Positions 1 to 8,047 of a stretch of 64,000 nt of DNA are shown here, in pieces; the stretch's first letter is position 1, and every line of letters begins with the position of its first letter. The DNA comes from a virus. Made by a program: the position numbers and the translations under genes. The stretch covers positions 31,052-95,051 of the IMG/VR virus record IMGVR_UViG_3300025030_000061; one strand, written 5' to 3'. The notes below the pieces were generated by a model. The model made no database searches. It had not been told where the DNA came from and was given only the letters and a program-made list of their open reading frames with translations.

Positions 1-303
1 GCTCTCCGTTGGCGCGACCTCTCCACCGGGGAGTGGCGGGACTACGAGGATGTGCTTTGGATGAAAGAGCACGCATTGCGTGCAATATGCGATCTTTTCA
101 TCTCTGCATCTCATGAGGTCATCGCGGTGGCGGATGGTGTGCGGGTGGTTAACTCTGATCGCCTGGTGGTTGAGTGCAAGCGGCGCGGGATCCCGGTGCG
201 GACCTTTCAGTTGATTCGGGAGGTGGCGGAGGTGGCGGGTGTCCTCGATCGCCAGTTCTACTCGGTTGGTTTTGGTCCTGGGCTCTCCTCGAGGTATGCA
301 TGA
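1..303 (+). CDS. Hypothetical protein, C-terminal part (5' end outside window)
   Basis: The frame is open from the first base to the TGA at 301-303, so these 100 codons are the C-terminal part of a gene that begins left of the window. The part seen is a mixed alpha/beta sequence with a helical stretch (DLFISASHEVIAVADG) and no motif I recognise. The last codons overlap the next start as ATGA, which indicates translational coupling with the nuclease gene that follows. Confidence 0.6.
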   Translation, partial: ALRWRDLSTGEWRDYEDVLWMKEHALRAICDLFISASHEVIAVADGVRVVNSDRLVVECKRRGIPVRTFQLIREVAEVAGVLDRQFYSVGFGPGLSSRYA

Positions 304-791
304 TCCGTCGGGCTCCTTCTTCCTCGCGTTGCTGCGTCATGGGGCGCGATCAGTTCCTACCCGGGAATGTCACCTGCATCTCTTGCCGCCGGCAGGATGT
401 GCCGTGTCCCTTCGGTTCCGCGGTCCAGGTTCCTGCTCCGGCCGCTGCTTCGGTCGAGGAGAAGGCTGCTCCGAGGGCCAAGGAGCCGAACAAGACCGAG
501 GCGGAGTATGGTCGACGGCTCTCCCTGGAGTTCCCTGTGTGCGATGTCCGGTATGAGGCGCTGGCTCTGATCGTTGAACTCGATAGGGATCGTTTCAGGT
601 ACAGTCCGGATTTTGTGGTGACCTTTCCCGGCGGCAGGATCCTCCTGGTCGAGGTGAAAAACGCCGGGTATCAATTTGCCTCATACGGTCGGGCCAAGCT
701 CGCCTTTGCTACCTGCAGGGTCCAGTGGCCGATGTTCTCATATCGATGGGCTGAAAAAGATGGAGGTTCTTGGAATGTCACAGACTATTAA
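300..791 (+). CDS. DUF1064-like PD-(D/E)XK nuclease
   Basis: A 163-residue protein of the DUF1064 type, small phage nucleases with the restriction-endonuclease fold. The family core is visible: NKTEAEYGRRL near residue 64, then YSPDF at 101-105 supplying the Asp, then LLVEVK at 115-120 supplying Glu and Lys, then a conserved Lys near 133. The N-terminus has three cysteines (26, 29, 36) that could bind zinc. The ATG at 300 is preceded by GAGG and overlaps the upstream stop; the in-frame ATG at 339 has no ribosome site. It probably acts in phage DNA processing, such as resolving or trimming recombination intermediates, but that role is inferred from the family. Confidence 0.72.
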   Translation: MIRRAPSSSRCCVMGRDQFLPGNVTCISCRRQDVPCPFGSAVQVPAPAAASVEEKAAPRAKEPNKTEAEYGRRLSLEFPVCDVRYEALALIVELDRDRFRYSPDFVVTFPGGRILLVEVKNAGYQFASYGRAKLAFATCRVQWPMFSYRWAEKDGGSWNVTDY

Positions 792-1332
792 CGTTTGCCC
801 CCTATGCGGGAAGGCGATAAGCCGGAGATCGAAGCACTGCAAGGGGTGCTTTCGGACGGTGCAAACAGAAGATTACCGTCTTGAACGAGCTATTACTCGG
901 TTCAAGGCAAGGATCGTAAAGCTGGACATTGGCTGTTGGGTACTTCGGGGCCTGGAGTCCGGTCCTGGGTATCCTTACGTGCATTTCCAGGGGGCAGACC
1001 ATGGTGCCCACCGTGTTGCCTTGTTTGTCTTCGAAGGGTTGTCTCTGGATACGCCTCTTGATGCTATGCATTCCTGTGATAACCCGCGCTGTGTCAATCC
1101 TGGCCATCTCGATTATGGGACTCGCACTGAGAATATGCAGGATGCCAAGGCTAAAGGGAGGACTCGGAACGTCTCTGACTGGAGCGGGTTAAATAATCCG
1201 AAGTCAAAGATTTCGCCAAGCGATCATCCAGACATTGTTTCCTTGGCTGCGGCTGGTATCCCGCGGAAGGTGATCGCTGCTCAGTATGGGATTGGATACA
1301 ACCGCGTATGTCAAATTTTAGGCTCGCGGTGA
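775..1332 (+). CDS. HNH endonuclease with N-terminal zinc finger and C-terminal HTH
   Basis: 185 residues. Cysteines 8, 11, 22 and 25 form a CxxC-x10-CxxC zinc finger. The HNH_3-type core follows: H79 in the AHRVALF strand, H99, the CDNPRCVNP zinc knuckle around 101-109, H111 and a final Asn near 120 (RTENMQDA). The C-terminal 45 residues look like a helix-turn-helix (AGIPRKVIAAQYGIGYNRVC), giving a homing-endonuclease architecture. The ATG at 775 has GGAGG 9 bases upstream and overlaps the end of the DUF1064-like gene by 17 bases. It may be a free-standing homing nuclease or a packaging/recombination nuclease. Confidence 0.8.
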   Translation: MSQTINVCPLCGKAISRRSKHCKGCFRTVQTEDYRLERAITRFKARIVKLDIGCWVLRGLESGPGYPYVHFQGADHGAHRVALFVFEGLSLDTPLDAMHSCDNPRCVNPGHLDYGTRTENMQDAKAKGRTRNVSDWSGLNNPKSKISPSDHPDIVSLAAAGIPRKVIAAQYGIGYNRVCQILGSR

Positions 1333-1371
1333 TCATTCTGTCGGCCGGGTTTACTGTGGGTGCCGGTGTAT
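1332..1371 (+). promoter_or_regulatory. Shared plus-strand leader element, copy 1 (divergent)
   Basis: Begins ATCATTCTG followed by GGCCGGGT, as in the other copies at 5245, 8079, 11218, 52945, 53354 and 54056, but the second half differs (GGTGTATAACC in place of GGTGTAGGTC). It sits 30-70 bases before the methyltransferase start. The TGTATAAC word resembles an extended -10 box. Function as a promoter is inferred from position and recurrence. Confidence 0.45.
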
Positions 1372-1402
1372 AACCGGACGCTACTTTTTTTTGGAGGGTT
1401 TG

Positions 1403-3361
1403 ATGGCCAGGAGAGCACCTGTTTACCGTGGGCTGTATCGCGTGGATCCGCAGCCGGCATTTGATTTCGGCGGCAAGCTGATCGTTGACCTTTTCGCTGG
1501 TGGCGGTGGCGCCTCTACCGGGATGGAGTGGGCTCTCGGGCGTAGTCCCGATATCGCTGTGAACCATGACCCGGAGGCGGTCGCGCTGCACCAGGTCAAT
1601 CATCCGCATACCAAGCATTTCTGTGAGTCCGTCTTCGACGTGGTGCCCCAGGATGTTTGTGCTGGCCGGCCGGTCGGGGACCTCTGGATGTCTCCCGACT
1701 GCAAGCATTTCAGCAAGGCGAAGGGGGGGAAGCCGGTATCGAAGCGGGTCCGCGGCTTGGCCTGGGTCGGGAAGCGTTGGGCTGCCACTGTGCGGCCGGA
1801 GCGCATCTACCTGGAGAACGTCGAGGAGTTCAAGAGCTGGGGGCCTTTGGTCCGTGTCAACAACGAATGGAAGCCGTGCAAGAAGCGATCGGGCCGGACC
1901 TTCCGGAATTTTGTACGCGAGCTGCAGCGCCTCGGGTATGTGGTTGATTGGCGCGAGCTGAAGGCCTGCGATTATGGTGCACCGACGATTCGCAAACGGT
2001 TGTTTCTGGTCGCTCGCTGCGACGGGCAGCCGATCGAGTGGCCCGAGGAGACCCATGGCGACCCGAAGCATGCAGTGGTGCGCTCTGGCCAGCTCCTCCC
2101 TTGGCGGACTGCTGCCGACTGCATTGACTGGTCGCTGCCCTGTCCTTCGATCTTCACGCGGAAGCGTCCCCTGGTGGAGAACACCTTGCGTCGCGTCGCC
2201 AAGGGCGTCAAGCGCTACGTGATCGATTCGCCCTCGCCCTACTTCGTACCGCAGACTCGCGGGAAGCGCCTGGTGGTGGCTCCGTCCCTGACCGAGCATG
2301 CCAACAGCAGCACGCAGCGCACCTTTCCGGTCGATGAGCCGTTGCGGACGCAATGTGCCAACGTGAAGGGTGGTCACTTCGCCCTGGTGGCGGCTTCGCT
2401 CTCGACCTATTACGGTCCGAAGGGTGAAAACCACCATCGAGGGCAGGACCTCCGGGAGCCGCTGCGGACGCAGACGACCGAGAACCGTTTTGCTCTCCAG
2501 GCTGCTCTGCTCTTGAAGCACTATACGGGCGTGGTCGGCACGCCGATGGATGCTCCCTTGAGCACGGTAACGACCGTGGACCATCACAGCCTTACTGCTG
2601 CTACGCTGATCCAGACCGGGTACGGCGAGCGTCCTGAGCAGTCTCCTCGGGTGCCCCATGTCGATAAGCCGCTGGGGACCGCGGTGGCCGGCGGGGTGAA
2701 GCATGCCGTCGTGGCTGCGAACCTCGTCCGTCATTTCGGGGAGAGCGTGGGTTCTCCGGTTGATGATCCTATGGGTACGGTCATGCCTGACGGGATGGGT
2801 AAGACCGGTCTGGTTGCCACTTGCCTCGCTCGTAATTTCGGGCGTAGCGATGCTGCTCCAGTGGATGCTCCGGTGGGGACGATTACGACAAAGCAGACGG
2901 AGGCATTGGTCGCCTCCAGTCTGGTGAAGATGTACGGGACCTGCCAAGCTGGGCAGCCGGTGGATGTCCCCTTGGCGACCGTGACAGCCAACGGTCGGGG
3001 CGGTGGTCATATCGCCGAGGTTCGCGCCTTCCTCCTCAAATACTACGGCGCCGACCAGGATCCGCGCCTGGAGCAGCCTCTCCATACCATCACGACGCGT
3101 GACCGCTTTGGCCTTGTCCTGGTCAAGGGTGAGCTCTATGAGATTTCGGATATCGGCATGCGGATGCTGGCGCCGCGTGAGCTGTACCGGGCGCAGGGCT
3201 TCCCGGATTCCTACATCATCGATTACGTCGTCATCGACGGCCGGAAAAAGAAGCTGACCGCGACTGCCCAGGTGCGGATGGTCGGCAACTCCGTCAGTCC
3301 GAATGTCGCCTGCGCTGTTGTGCAGGCCAATACCGCGAAGCGTCTGCGCTACGCAGCTTAG
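1403..3361 (+). CDS. DNA C5-cytosine methyltransferase with repeat-array target domain
   Basis: 652 residues, transferring a methyl group from SAM to cytosine in DNA. Visible motifs: I (VDLFAGGGGASTG, 28-40), catalytic motif IV as SPDCKHFSKAKGG with Cys100, motif VI (LENVEEF near 138), motif VIII (GAPTIRKRLFLV), and motifs IX/X near the C-terminus (RELYRAQGFPD, VRMVGNSVSP). Having SPDC instead of PPC is typical of a phage-borne subfamily. Between motif VIII and IX lie about 300 residues made of eight units, each anchored by a (D/E)xP(L/V/M)xT turn. Start chosen at 1403 because TTGGAGGG is 6-12 bases upstream; the earlier TTG at 1391 overlaps that site. It probably protects phage DNA from host restriction. 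Confidence 0.93.
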   Translation: MARRAPVYRGLYRVDPQPAFDFGGKLIVDLFAGGGGASTGMEWALGRSPDIAVNHDPEAVALHQVNHPHTKHFCESVFDVVPQDVCAGRPVGDLWMSPDCKHFSKAKGGKPVSKRVRGLAWVGKRWAATVRPERIYLENVEEFKSWGPLVRVNNEWKPCKKRSGRTFRNFVRELQRLGYVVDWRELKACDYGAPTIRKRLFLVARCDGQPIEWPEETHGDPKHAVVRSGQLLPWRTAADCIDWSLPCPSIFTRKRPLVENTLRRVAKGVKRYVIDSPSPYFVPQTRGKRLVVAPSLTEHANSSTQRTFPVDEPLRTQCANVKGGHFALVAASLSTYYGPKGENHHRGQDLREPLRTQTTENRFALQAALLLKHYTGVVGTPMDAPLSTVTTVDHHSLTAATLIQTGYGERPEQSPRVPHVDKPLGTAVAGGVKHAVVAANLVRHFGESVGSPVDDPMGTVMPDGMGKTGLVATCLARNFGRSDAAPVDAPVGTITTKQTEALVASSLVKMYGTCQAGQPVDVPLATVTANGRGGGHIAEVRAFLLKYYGADQDPRLEQPLHTITTRDRFGLVLVKGELYEISDIGMRMLAPRELYRAQGFPDSYIIDYVVIDGRKKKLTATAQVRMVGNSVSPNVACAVVQANTAKRLRYAA

Positions 3362-3369
3362 GGGGGGAT

Positions 3370-4398
3370 ATGTTGGAAACGATTCTTGCTGGCAGCTCGG
3401 CGTTCCGCGAGCATGGAAAGTTCTGGACGGATGCCCTTACCTGGGTTGAGGGCTGCACTCCTGTCTCTCCTGGTTGTAAAAACTGTTGGCTGGCTGGGAT
3501 TTACAGCCGCAACTTGCCGGGCCTTGCGCCTGGTCTGGTGGAGAGAGTGAATTCCGGTGGAGCGTGTAACGATTTCTTTAACGGCAAGATCGTATGCCGC
3601 GAGGATCGTCTTCTGCTTCCCCTGCGTGCCCGCAAGCCTCGAGTGTACGCGGTTTGGAGCGATCTGTTCCATGAGGGTGTGCAAGAGGAATTTCAACTCC
3701 GTGCCTTTGCGACCATGAGTCTTGCGCGTCATCACCATTTTGTCATCATCACTAAAAGACCTGCTGTCGCTTTGGCGTTTATGGAGAGGGGTCGGTATCC
3801 AAAGGTCCAATCCAATAGCGAGCCGATTTCAAACGTGACGATCCTGGTCAGCATGGAGGACCAGCAGCGCGCCGACGAGCGGGCGCCTTTTGCTGCTCGT
3901 CTTGCTCTTGCTGGGTGGCGTGTTGGCGTACTTTGTGAGCCTTTGCTTTCGCCCATATCCTTCAAATGTATTCTTGCGGGTTCTCTGGCTAAGCGTGGAA
4001 CTTTTGCTTTTCTCCGGCTGATGTGTTGGGTTCTCACCGGCGGGGAGTCGGGAAGCAGGGCGCGGCCGGTCCATCCCGAGTGGGTGCGTACTCTCTGCAG
4101 TCAGGCGCAGGTGGCCGGGGTGCCCTTCACCTTCAAGCAGTGGGGAGAGTGGGGGCCTGGCTCGCTTCAGATGGGGACAGGTCAGCCGGTGTTCCGCTCC
4201 TTTGAGAGCAAGCGGCAGTGGATCCATAAAGGCGATACCTGGATCAATGGCGGTTTGTGCCTGGACCTGGCCGGGAAGATTCTGCGCCGCGGAGCTGATT
4301 TTGATAACGCGGTTTACCCTGTGGCCGTGGTTCACAAGCTGGGCAAGAAAAAGGCCGGCCGGGTCCTCGATGGCCGCGAGTGGCTGGAGCTGCCGTAA
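3370..4398 (+). CDS. DUF5131 (phage Gp37/Gp68 family) protein
   Basis: 342 residues. The family signature is clear: TWVEGCTPVSPGCKNCW near residues 24-40 with three cysteines, VYAVWSDLFHEGV, and the C-terminal block LTGGESGSRARPVHPEWV followed by FTFKQWGEWGPG. The clustered cysteines suggest a metal or iron-sulphur site; the biochemical role is not established. The gene lies 8 bases after the methyltransferase with a run of Gs as ribosome site, and its TAA overlaps the next ATG. The neighbourhood suggests a DNA-modification or nucleotide role. Confidence 0.85.
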   Translation: MLETILAGSSAFREHGKFWTDALTWVEGCTPVSPGCKNCWLAGIYSRNLPGLAPGLVERVNSGGACNDFFNGKIVCREDRLLLPLRARKPRVYAVWSDLFHEGVQEEFQLRAFATMSLARHHHFVIITKRPAVALAFMERGRYPKVQSNSEPISNVTILVSMEDQQRADERAPFAARLALAGWRVGVLCEPLLSPISFKCILAGSLAKRGTFAFLRLMCWVLTGGESGSRARPVHPEWVRTLCSQAQVAGVPFTFKQWGEWGPGSLQMGTGQPVFRSFESKRQWIHKGDTWINGGLCLDLAGKILRRGADFDNAVYPVAVVHKLGKKKAGRVLDGREWLELP

Positions 4399-4868
4399 TG
4401 GCCTGGGACGATGGGCTCTCCTCTGACGGGTCACGGATCCTCATCGTTCGCTGCGGCATCAGTTACCTGGATATCCTGGGGGCCGCGGCGGAATGCGGGA
4501 CGATCCCCGCGACCGCTCGGCGCTTGGGGGTAGGGGAGACGACCTTGAGGACCTGCATCTCGGCGTACCATCTCGGGCACTGGTTCCAGGAACGCCTGGA
4601 GCCGCGCTGCCCGACGAAGATCACGCGGCGCCGGCTCTTATACTGGCTCCGGCAGAACATGACCCGGCGGGACATTGCGGCCGAGCTGGGGTGTACCTAC
4701 GATCATCTGAATGTGATGCTCCGTCGGTACGATTTGCACCTGGGGATGCCGAACCGTGGGGCGGCTGCCTGGCGTGCTAGGCGGGGGCAGGTCGGGTCGG
4801 TGGTTGTCGGGTTGAAGTCGGAGGGTCGTTTCCTTTGGGCGGATGGTTGCAACTTGTCTGTGGTGTAG
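4398..4868 (+). CDS. Protein with two helix-turn-helix segments
   Basis: 156 residues. Two HTH-like stretches are visible: CGTIPATARRLGVGETTLR near the N-terminus and MTRRDIAAELGCTYDHLNV in the middle. The ATG at 4398 overlaps the upstream TAA (TAATG) and GGAG lies 9 bases before it; the GTG at 4380 is less likely. The TAG stop lies inside the 14-bp regulatory word at 4864. It may be a transcription regulator of the plus-strand genes, by inference. Confidence 0.6.
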   Translation: MAWDDGLSSDGSRILIVRCGISYLDILGAAAECGTIPATARRLGVGETTLRTCISAYHLGHWFQERLEPRCPTKITRRRLLYWLRQNMTRRDIAAELGCTYDHLNVMLRRYDLHLGMPNRGAAAWRARRGQVGSVVVGLKSEGRFLWADGCNLSVV

Positions 4869-4877
4869 CGTATGCAA
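4864..4877 (+). promoter_or_regulatory. TGTAGCG-box (direct orientation), before 4897 gene
   Basis: TGTAGCGTATGCAA, a member of the recurring intergenic word TGTAGCG(C/T)AT(A/G)nCA found also at 5232, 22132 (minus), 45129 (minus) and, inverted, inside the four 26-bp late boxes. It stands 20 bases before the GTG start at 4897. An operator or promoter part is inferred from intergenic recurrence. Confidence 0.5.
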
Positions 4878-4896
4878 ACTTTTTAGGGGGTGTCGG

Positions 4897-5229
4897 GTGA
4901 CTCAGCAGGGCTTTGATTTCAGTGGTGAGCGGTTGAAGGAGCAGGGGGCCGAGGCTGCGGTTCTCCATGCCGATGGGGTACACCTGGAGTGGTCCGACTA
5001 CGCGATCTCTCTCCTCGAGGGGTTTGCGCGGGGCCGGGCTCCGTTCTGCTCTGACGATTTTCGCAAGCACGTCGCCGGGGTCCTCCCGGATCCTCCTTGC
5101 TTGAATGCGATCGGGGGTCTGTTCATCCGGGCTTCCCGCAGCGGGATCCTGGAGCACGTCGGCTATGTGAAGTCCCAGCGCCGCTCCGCGCACTCGCGTG
5201 TGGTGGGGCTCTGGCGCTCTGCGGCGTGA
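4897..5229 (+). CDS. Winged-helix-like small phage protein
   Basis: 110 residues from GTG 4897, which has AGGGGG 6 bases upstream; an upstream ATG at 4843 would start inside the previous gene. The sequence begins with TQQGFDFSG and continues with HADGVHLEWSDYAISLLEGF, a probable Asp or loop core and a final GYVKSQRR...LW segment. This pattern (helical domain, PPCLNAIGGLFIRASRSGIL, then a basic tail) is seen in small phage proteins thought to be winged-helix DNA-binding modules. The function is not known. Confidence 0.6.
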   Translation: MTQQGFDFSGERLKEQGAEAAVLHADGVHLEWSDYAISLLEGFARGRAPFCSDDFRKHVAGVLPDPPCLNAIGGLFIRASRSGILEHVGYVKSQRRSAHSRVVGLWRSAA

Positions 5230-5231
5230 GG

Positions 5232-5245
5232 TGTAGCGCATACCA
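5232..5245 (+). promoter_or_regulatory. TGTAGCG-box joined to leader element copy 2
   Basis: TGTAGCGCATACCA immediately precedes the ATCATTCTG start of the next leader element, so the two recurring signals are fused here. A similar fusion, AGCGCATATCATTCTG, occurs at 54050. Confidence 0.5.
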
Positions 5246-5280
5246 TCATTCTGTGGGTCGGTCTTTCCTCTGGTGTAGGC
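5245..5280 (+). promoter_or_regulatory. Shared plus-strand leader element, copy 2
   Basis: ATCATTCTG, then GGTCTTTCC, then CTGGTGTAGG. The same three blocks with the same spacing occur at 8079 and 11218. It lies 22 bases before the ATG at 5302 and its GGGAGG ribosome site. No good TTGACA hexamer is present at the normal spacing. Confidence 0.55.
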
Positions 5281-5301
5281 CATTTTGATCGGGAGGACAC
5301 C

Positions 5302-5529
5302 ATGATAGCAGCAGCTTTTAGACTGGCTCAACCTTGCAACTGGTTCGACACCCTTAACGGCGCCCTGGCGTCGGAAGGGCTCCTCGAGTCCTGGAACTTT
5401 AACGGCGGGATCGGGTACGGAGAGCACTTCACGTACATCTGGGAAAACGGCACCGAGTTCGGCCGGTTCGTGCAGATTTACCGCGACGAGCAGGGCCGCT
5501 ATGAGCGTCCGACCACCTACAACTGCTAA
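5302..5529 (+). CDS. Hypothetical protein (75 aa)
   Basis: A small acidic/aromatic protein (CNWFDTLNGALASEGLLESW, later GEHFTYIWENGTEFGRF). GGGAGG precedes the ATG. No family is recognised. It is the first gene after leader element copy 2 and is followed 24 bases later by another small gene with its own GGAGG. Confidence 0.6.
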   Translation: MIAAAFRLAQPCNWFDTLNGALASEGLLESWNFNGGIGYGEHFTYIWENGTEFGRFVQIYRDEQGRYERPTTYNC

Positions 5530-5553
5530 AAATTCCCCCTTGGAGGTTCCACC

Positions 5554-5718
5554 ATGCTTTCCGCTCTCATCAAAGAATTGCAGGCTGTCCTGGACGCCAA
5601 AGGCGACATCCCTGTGGACATCGTTATTCCTGGCACATGTACCCGCGCCCGTCGCTCTGTCCGTCCTACCGCTGTCTTCGTCCGTGACGACGGCGCCCTG
5701 CAGATCACCGTCGAGTAG
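5554..5718 (+). CDS. Hypothetical protein (54 aa)
   Basis: A short gene starting at ATG 5554 after TTGGAGG and ending at TAG 5716-5718. It reads MLSALIKELQAVLDAKG, then PVDIVIPGTC and a final strand VFVRDDGALQITVE. The alpha-beta pattern and GC-rich third positions support coding. No function is recognised. Confidence 0.6.
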   Translation: MLSALIKELQAVLDAKGDIPVDIVIPGTCTRARRSVRPTAVFVRDDGALQITVE

Positions 5719-5756
5719 CTCGCCCTCGGGCGTAATTTTATTTTAAAGGAGTTCTC

Positions 5757-6470
5757 ATGTCTCATCTGTTCCTGCACATCACCACTATCCCCTGCCAGCG
5801 CCATGGCTTCCTGGCCGATCTCCGCGCCAAGGTCACTGCTCCGGCGAAGCTGTCGAATGCCGAGTCCATCGCAAAGTGGCTCACCGATAACGGCGACGCT
5901 GCTGCCCAGGATGCGCTCCTCAAGACCGCCTTCGACGGTTCGCTCGGCGAGATCATCGCCATTGCCTGGGCCTTCGACTCCGATGACGTGCGCTGCGTGA
6001 GCCGCTCCCTGGACATCTGCGAGTCAGTGCTCTTGGACCAGTTCTTCTCCGGTCTGCAGGAGGACGTGCTCAACTCCGGCGCTGCTTCCGATCGCTACAC
6101 GGCTCGCATCGTCGGGCACAACATCCTGGGCTTCGACCTGCGCTTCCTGTACCAGCGTGCCGTGATCCACTCCGCGCAGCCTCCCTTCGATCTGGGGCAC
6201 GATAACCGCTACAACAACTCCCGCGTCTACGATGTCATGGTGGCCTGGGCCGGTTTCAACAAATTTCTTTCCCTGCCGGAGCTGGCTCGGGCGATCGGCT
6301 TTAACGCTCCCGCGGCTCTCAGTGCTGCCGAGGTCTGGGCCTGCGCGAAGGCCAACGATACCGATGCGCTCGGCGATCTTTGCGTGCATGACGTCTTGCT
6401 GATCCGTCAGGTCTTCCACGCCATGACCTTTTCCGAGTTCTTCGTGGAGGCCGACCATGCCCAGGGCTGA
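5757..6470 (+). CDS. DnaQ-type 3'-5' exonuclease-like protein with altered motif I
   Basis: 237 residues with the layout of phage 3'-5' exonucleases of the DnaQ/PolB-exo type. Exo II is intact (GHNILGFDLRFL, residues 120-131, with Asn122 and Asp127) and Exo III is plausible (GDLCVHDVLLIRQV near 206-219). Exo I, normally FLDIETIP, reads FLHITTIP here, so both metal-binding acidic residues are replaced (His7 and Thr9). The protein may be inactive or structural. ATG 5757 has AAGGAG upstream; the end overlaps the next gene. Its neighbours are the RDF-like and SbcCD genes, which suggests recombination. Confidence 0.75.
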   Translation: MSHLFLHITTIPCQRHGFLADLRAKVTAPAKLSNAESIAKWLTDNGDAAAQDALLKTAFDGSLGEIIAIAWAFDSDDVRCVSRSLDICESVLLDQFFSGLQEDVLNSGAASDRYTARIVGHNILGFDLRFLYQRAVIHSAQPPFDLGHDNRYNNSRVYDVMVAWAGFNKFLSLPELARAIGFNAPAALSAAEVWACAKANDTDALGDLCVHDVLLIRQVFHAMTFSEFFVEADHAQG

Positions 6471-6756
6471 CGGTAAGGAGCAGTGCTCCTGCGGTTTGTG
6501 GTACCCGGCCGGCGGGGCGGCGCTCTGCGCTGCCAACCGGCACAGCGTCAAAGAGGCGCCCTACCCGAATCCGCATCGCCACGTTAATTCTTTGGAGTTG
6601 TCCGTGGAGGTGTTCTGCGTCGAATGCAGCGCCAGGTTGTCGGCCGAGTTCAAGATGGAAGCCCATGGGCGCATCGTCCTCAAGGTTTCCAATCATCTTT
6701 GCCCGGTTGAAGAGCCGGCCGATATTAGCGAATCCCTCCAGGAGGTGGCAGCATGA
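6457..6756 (+). CDS. Small cysteine-containing hypothetical protein
   Basis: 99 residues with an N-terminal CSCGLWYPAGGAALC stretch and a middle VEVFCVECSARL pair, which could form zinc-binding sites. The C-terminus is acidic. It overlaps the exonuclease gene by 14 bases and the next gene by 4, with GGAGG 6 bases before the ATG. Coupled translation with its neighbours suggests an accessory part in the same process; no family is recognised. Confidence 0.6.
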   Translation: MPRADGKEQCSCGLWYPAGGAALCAANRHSVKEAPYPNPHRHVNSLELSVEVFCVECSARLSAEFKMEAHGRIVLKVSNHLCPVEEPADISESLQEVAA

Positions 6757-8039
6757 GTACCGAAAACCACGAGCAGTTGGACGCCACGAATTCCCTGGTG
6801 AACGTGATCGAGACCGGGGACACCGAGGAGGTGGCGATGATCCTCGGGCACAAAGAGAAAATCCGCTGTGCCGGCATCGTCCGTCCCGGCATCAAGGTCC
6901 TCAAGAAGGGCGCGAAGCCAGAGGAGATTGCAAAATTCAAACAGATGGAGGCGGAGGGGTACGGTTACGACCAGATCGATATCGCCCTGGGCGGGAAGCC
7001 GAAGACAGCCACCTCGCGTCTCTTTCCCTCCAATTCGGATTACTTCGTGGTCCGTGACTGCGACTTCAAAAAGCCCGGAGACGCGCAGTTCATTCGCAAG
7101 AATTACGCGGATCCCGACGGCAGGGTACGCCGGATCCCGGTCTGGTTTACCCAAGGGCAAATCGACCGGGTGATGCCGCATGGCTTCAAGGCCTTCGACG
7201 GCAACGGTCATGTGCGCTGCTTCTCCTTCTACAACGAGGCCGGCGACCTCTGTTTCCGGTATGTGCCGAAGTCCGTTCCGAATCCGAAGAAGGGCCTGGT
7301 GGCCGAGGGTGGCGATTGGCTCATTCTGGACTCGGACGACGAGGCCGAGGCCGGCAAGGCGTGCGGGTACAAGGTCACCTTCGGGGGCATGTACCGGGTG
7401 AACGTCGTGGGGCTCCGCGGGCTGGAGGAGGTAATCGTTCCGACCAAGTCCTGGTATGGCCTAGGCTACTCGGTGGCGACGCTGCGCCGGGTCCGCTCCA
7501 TCCTGGGGCGCTTTGATGGCCTCGTGAACGGCCAGCCGTTCTTTGAGCTCTGCAAGGTCAGCGAGGAGGTCACCACTCCCGACGGGAAAAAGCAGGACCA
7601 GTGGCTCGTCACCCTGGAGCTGTCGGTGGATCCCATCGAGCTGGCGCAGTATGCCGAACCGCAGGCGGTCGCTGCCCGCGCCAATCGCGCCATGCAGATG
7701 TTCTCCGGGGCTCCCGCTCCTGCAGCTGCTCCGGCCGCTTCGGCGTCGGGTCCTCTGTCCGATCTGCCGGCGGAGCTGGGTACCGGGGAGGCCGAGGCGG
7801 AGGCCGTCGAGCAGGTGTCTGGTCGTCGCGTGAAGCTGATGGACTATCTGGCCAAGGCTGCTAAGGCGATCGGTCTGACGGCCGAGCAGATGCACCTGTT
7901 CGTCGAGAAGCAGCGCGGAGCATCGGTTGGGTCGCTCTCCGAGGAGGTTCTGGCTGCCGTATGCGAGCAGGTTCGCACCAGCATCAAGAACGGCGCCGAG
8001 GACTTCAAGCTCAATCTGCTTGCTTCCCTGGAGCAGTAG
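6753..8039 (+). CDS. Recombination directionality factor-like / 'hydrolase or metal-binding' phage protein
   Basis: 428 residues. The N-terminal two thirds resemble the phage protein family annotated as recombination directionality factor or metal-binding protein: a start IRCAGIVRPGIKVLKKG, an alternating strand core (SRLFPSNSDYFVVRDCDF, IPVWFTQG), then LCFRYVP...EVTFGGMYRV-like strands. An Ala/Pro-rich linker (residues 330-350) separates a helical C-terminal domain (KLMDYLAKAAKAIGL). ATG 6753 follows AGGAGGTGGC. A role in excision or recombination is consistent with SbcD and SbcC downstream and the attachment site at 14356, but it is inferred. Confidence 0.55.
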   Translation: MSTENHEQLDATNSLVNVIETGDTEEVAMILGHKEKIRCAGIVRPGIKVLKKGAKPEEIAKFKQMEAEGYGYDQIDIALGGKPKTATSRLFPSNSDYFVVRDCDFKKPGDAQFIRKNYADPDGRVRRIPVWFTQGQIDRVMPHGFKAFDGNGHVRCFSFYNEAGDLCFRYVPKSVPNPKKGLVAEGGDWLILDSDDEAEAGKACGYKVTFGGMYRVNVVGLRGLEEVIVPTKSWYGLGYSVATLRRVRSILGRFDGLVNGQPFFELCKVSEEVTTPDGKKQDQWLVTLELSVDPIELAQYAEPQAVAARANRAMQMFSGAPAPAAAPAASASGPLSDLPAELGTGEAEAEAVEQVSGRRVKLMDYLAKAAKAIGLTAEQMHLFVEKQRGASVGSLSEEVLAAVCEQVRTSIKNGAEDFKLNLLASLEQ

Positions 8040-8047
8040 CTCCCCCT

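Noticed and set aside
1151-3085. Minus-strand ORF of 644 codons opposite the methyltransferase
   Set aside because: Shadow of the plus-strand gene: all C5-methyltransferase motifs are in the plus frame, and the minus reading is Arg/Pro/His-rich without domains.
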